Shown here in pieces: positions 23,143 through 23,261 of a stretch of DNA of 23,261 nt. The notes beneath the pieces are model-generated. The model saw nothing but the letters and a program-made list of their open reading frames with translations, did not search any database and was not told where the DNA came from. The position numbers and the translations under genes are program-made. Location: positions 41,844 to 65,104 of the IMG/VR virus record IMGVR_UViG_3300021197_000193. One strand, given 5' to 3'. This DNA comes from a virus. How positions within the stretch are numbered: the stretch's first letter is position 1; each line of letters starts with the position of its first letter.

Positions 23143-23261
23143 TCACACGTAGAGGTAAAACGTATGGGCATTTACTTTATACCCCACACCCTCTACGAAG
23201 TGACCATCCTCACACATACTCATAGCAGCGCACTTGTGTTGCATATCTTCCGACATCTCGT
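23143..23261 (-). CDS. Small or partial ORF at the right edge
   Basis: The - strand is open from the edge to a TGA at 23143-23145. An ATG at 23256 would give 37 residues, starting MSEDMQHKCAAMSMCEDGHF and ending VNAHTFYLYV; the frame is also open upstream of it, so this may be the C-terminus of a longer protein. Two Cys are spaced C-x5-C. Eleven bases separate its stop from the next start, as expected of an operon. Function unknown. Confidence 0.5.
   Translation of the reverse strand, partial: EMSEDMQHKCAAMSMCEDGHFVEGVGYKVNAHTFYLYV

Overview
This window is part of a tailed double-stranded DNA phage genome, or a prophage of one. It carries large repeat-rich virion proteins on one strand and a compact DNA replication module on the other, packed with stop/start overlaps of the TAATG, TGATG and GTGA type. 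No cellular housekeeping gene, rRNA, tRNA, insertion sequence or CRISPR array is visible. Several proteins look like families I know mainly from marine phage metagenomes: the GGI / 'GEFVIPADVVSHLGNGN' virion protein, the DUF6378 protein and the giant ejection-type polyvalent protein. A marine podovirus-like phage of a Gram-negative host is my best inference, not a proof. Terminase, portal, capsid, lysis and RNA polymerase genes are not in the window and no integrase is seen.

Left arm, + strand, 1-12707: five virion-type genes read rightwards. They are a tandem-repeat fibre-like protein cut by the left edge, with a dockerin-like EF-hand and a polyglutamine stretch; a protein with the conserved GGI / GEFVIPADVVSHLG module; an Ala/Gln-rich structural protein; a long coiled-coil protein; and a 2271-residue polyvalent protein with an HExxH metalloprotease core and a hydrophobic C-terminal region, probably an internal or ejected virion protein. 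Inside the disordered linker of this giant gene a second, well-formed 63-codon reading frame (7825-8016) looks like an overprinted gene. An intrinsic terminator (12706-12730) separates the two arms.

Right arm, - strand, 12780-23261: genes read leftwards. In transcription order they are a partial small ORF at the edge, an unknown 83-aa protein, a VRR-NUC nuclease, two helix-turn-helix proteins (the second with a DUF6378 domain), a family A DNA polymerase with 3'-5' exonuclease, a RecB/Cas4-like nuclease with four cysteines placed as for an Fe-S cluster, a small basic HNH-like protein, a SNF2-type helicase, a Gp157-like protein, an excisionase-like HTH protein, a T7 gp2.5-like ssDNA-binding protein, an AEP primase fused to a DUF927 helicase, and a small basic protein. 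Together these supply polymerase, primase-helicase, SSB, end-processing nucleases and a helicase, so replication and recombination are largely phage-encoded.

Non-coding signals are concentrated in the right arm. They include a near-palindrome (TTTAGGGA-NN-TCCCTA) found twice in gene junctions, a UACG-tetraloop hairpin, a 12-bp-arm hairpin before the first HTH gene, and a sigma70-like promoter overlapping the end of the SNF2 gene. No gene-free stretch exceeds 300 bases; the longest is about 200 bases (22312-22508). The most notable observations are the overprinted frame, the paired palindromes, the exact 260-bp repeat in the fibre gene, and the combination of a Cas4-like nuclease with SNF2 and HNH-like genes in the replication operon.
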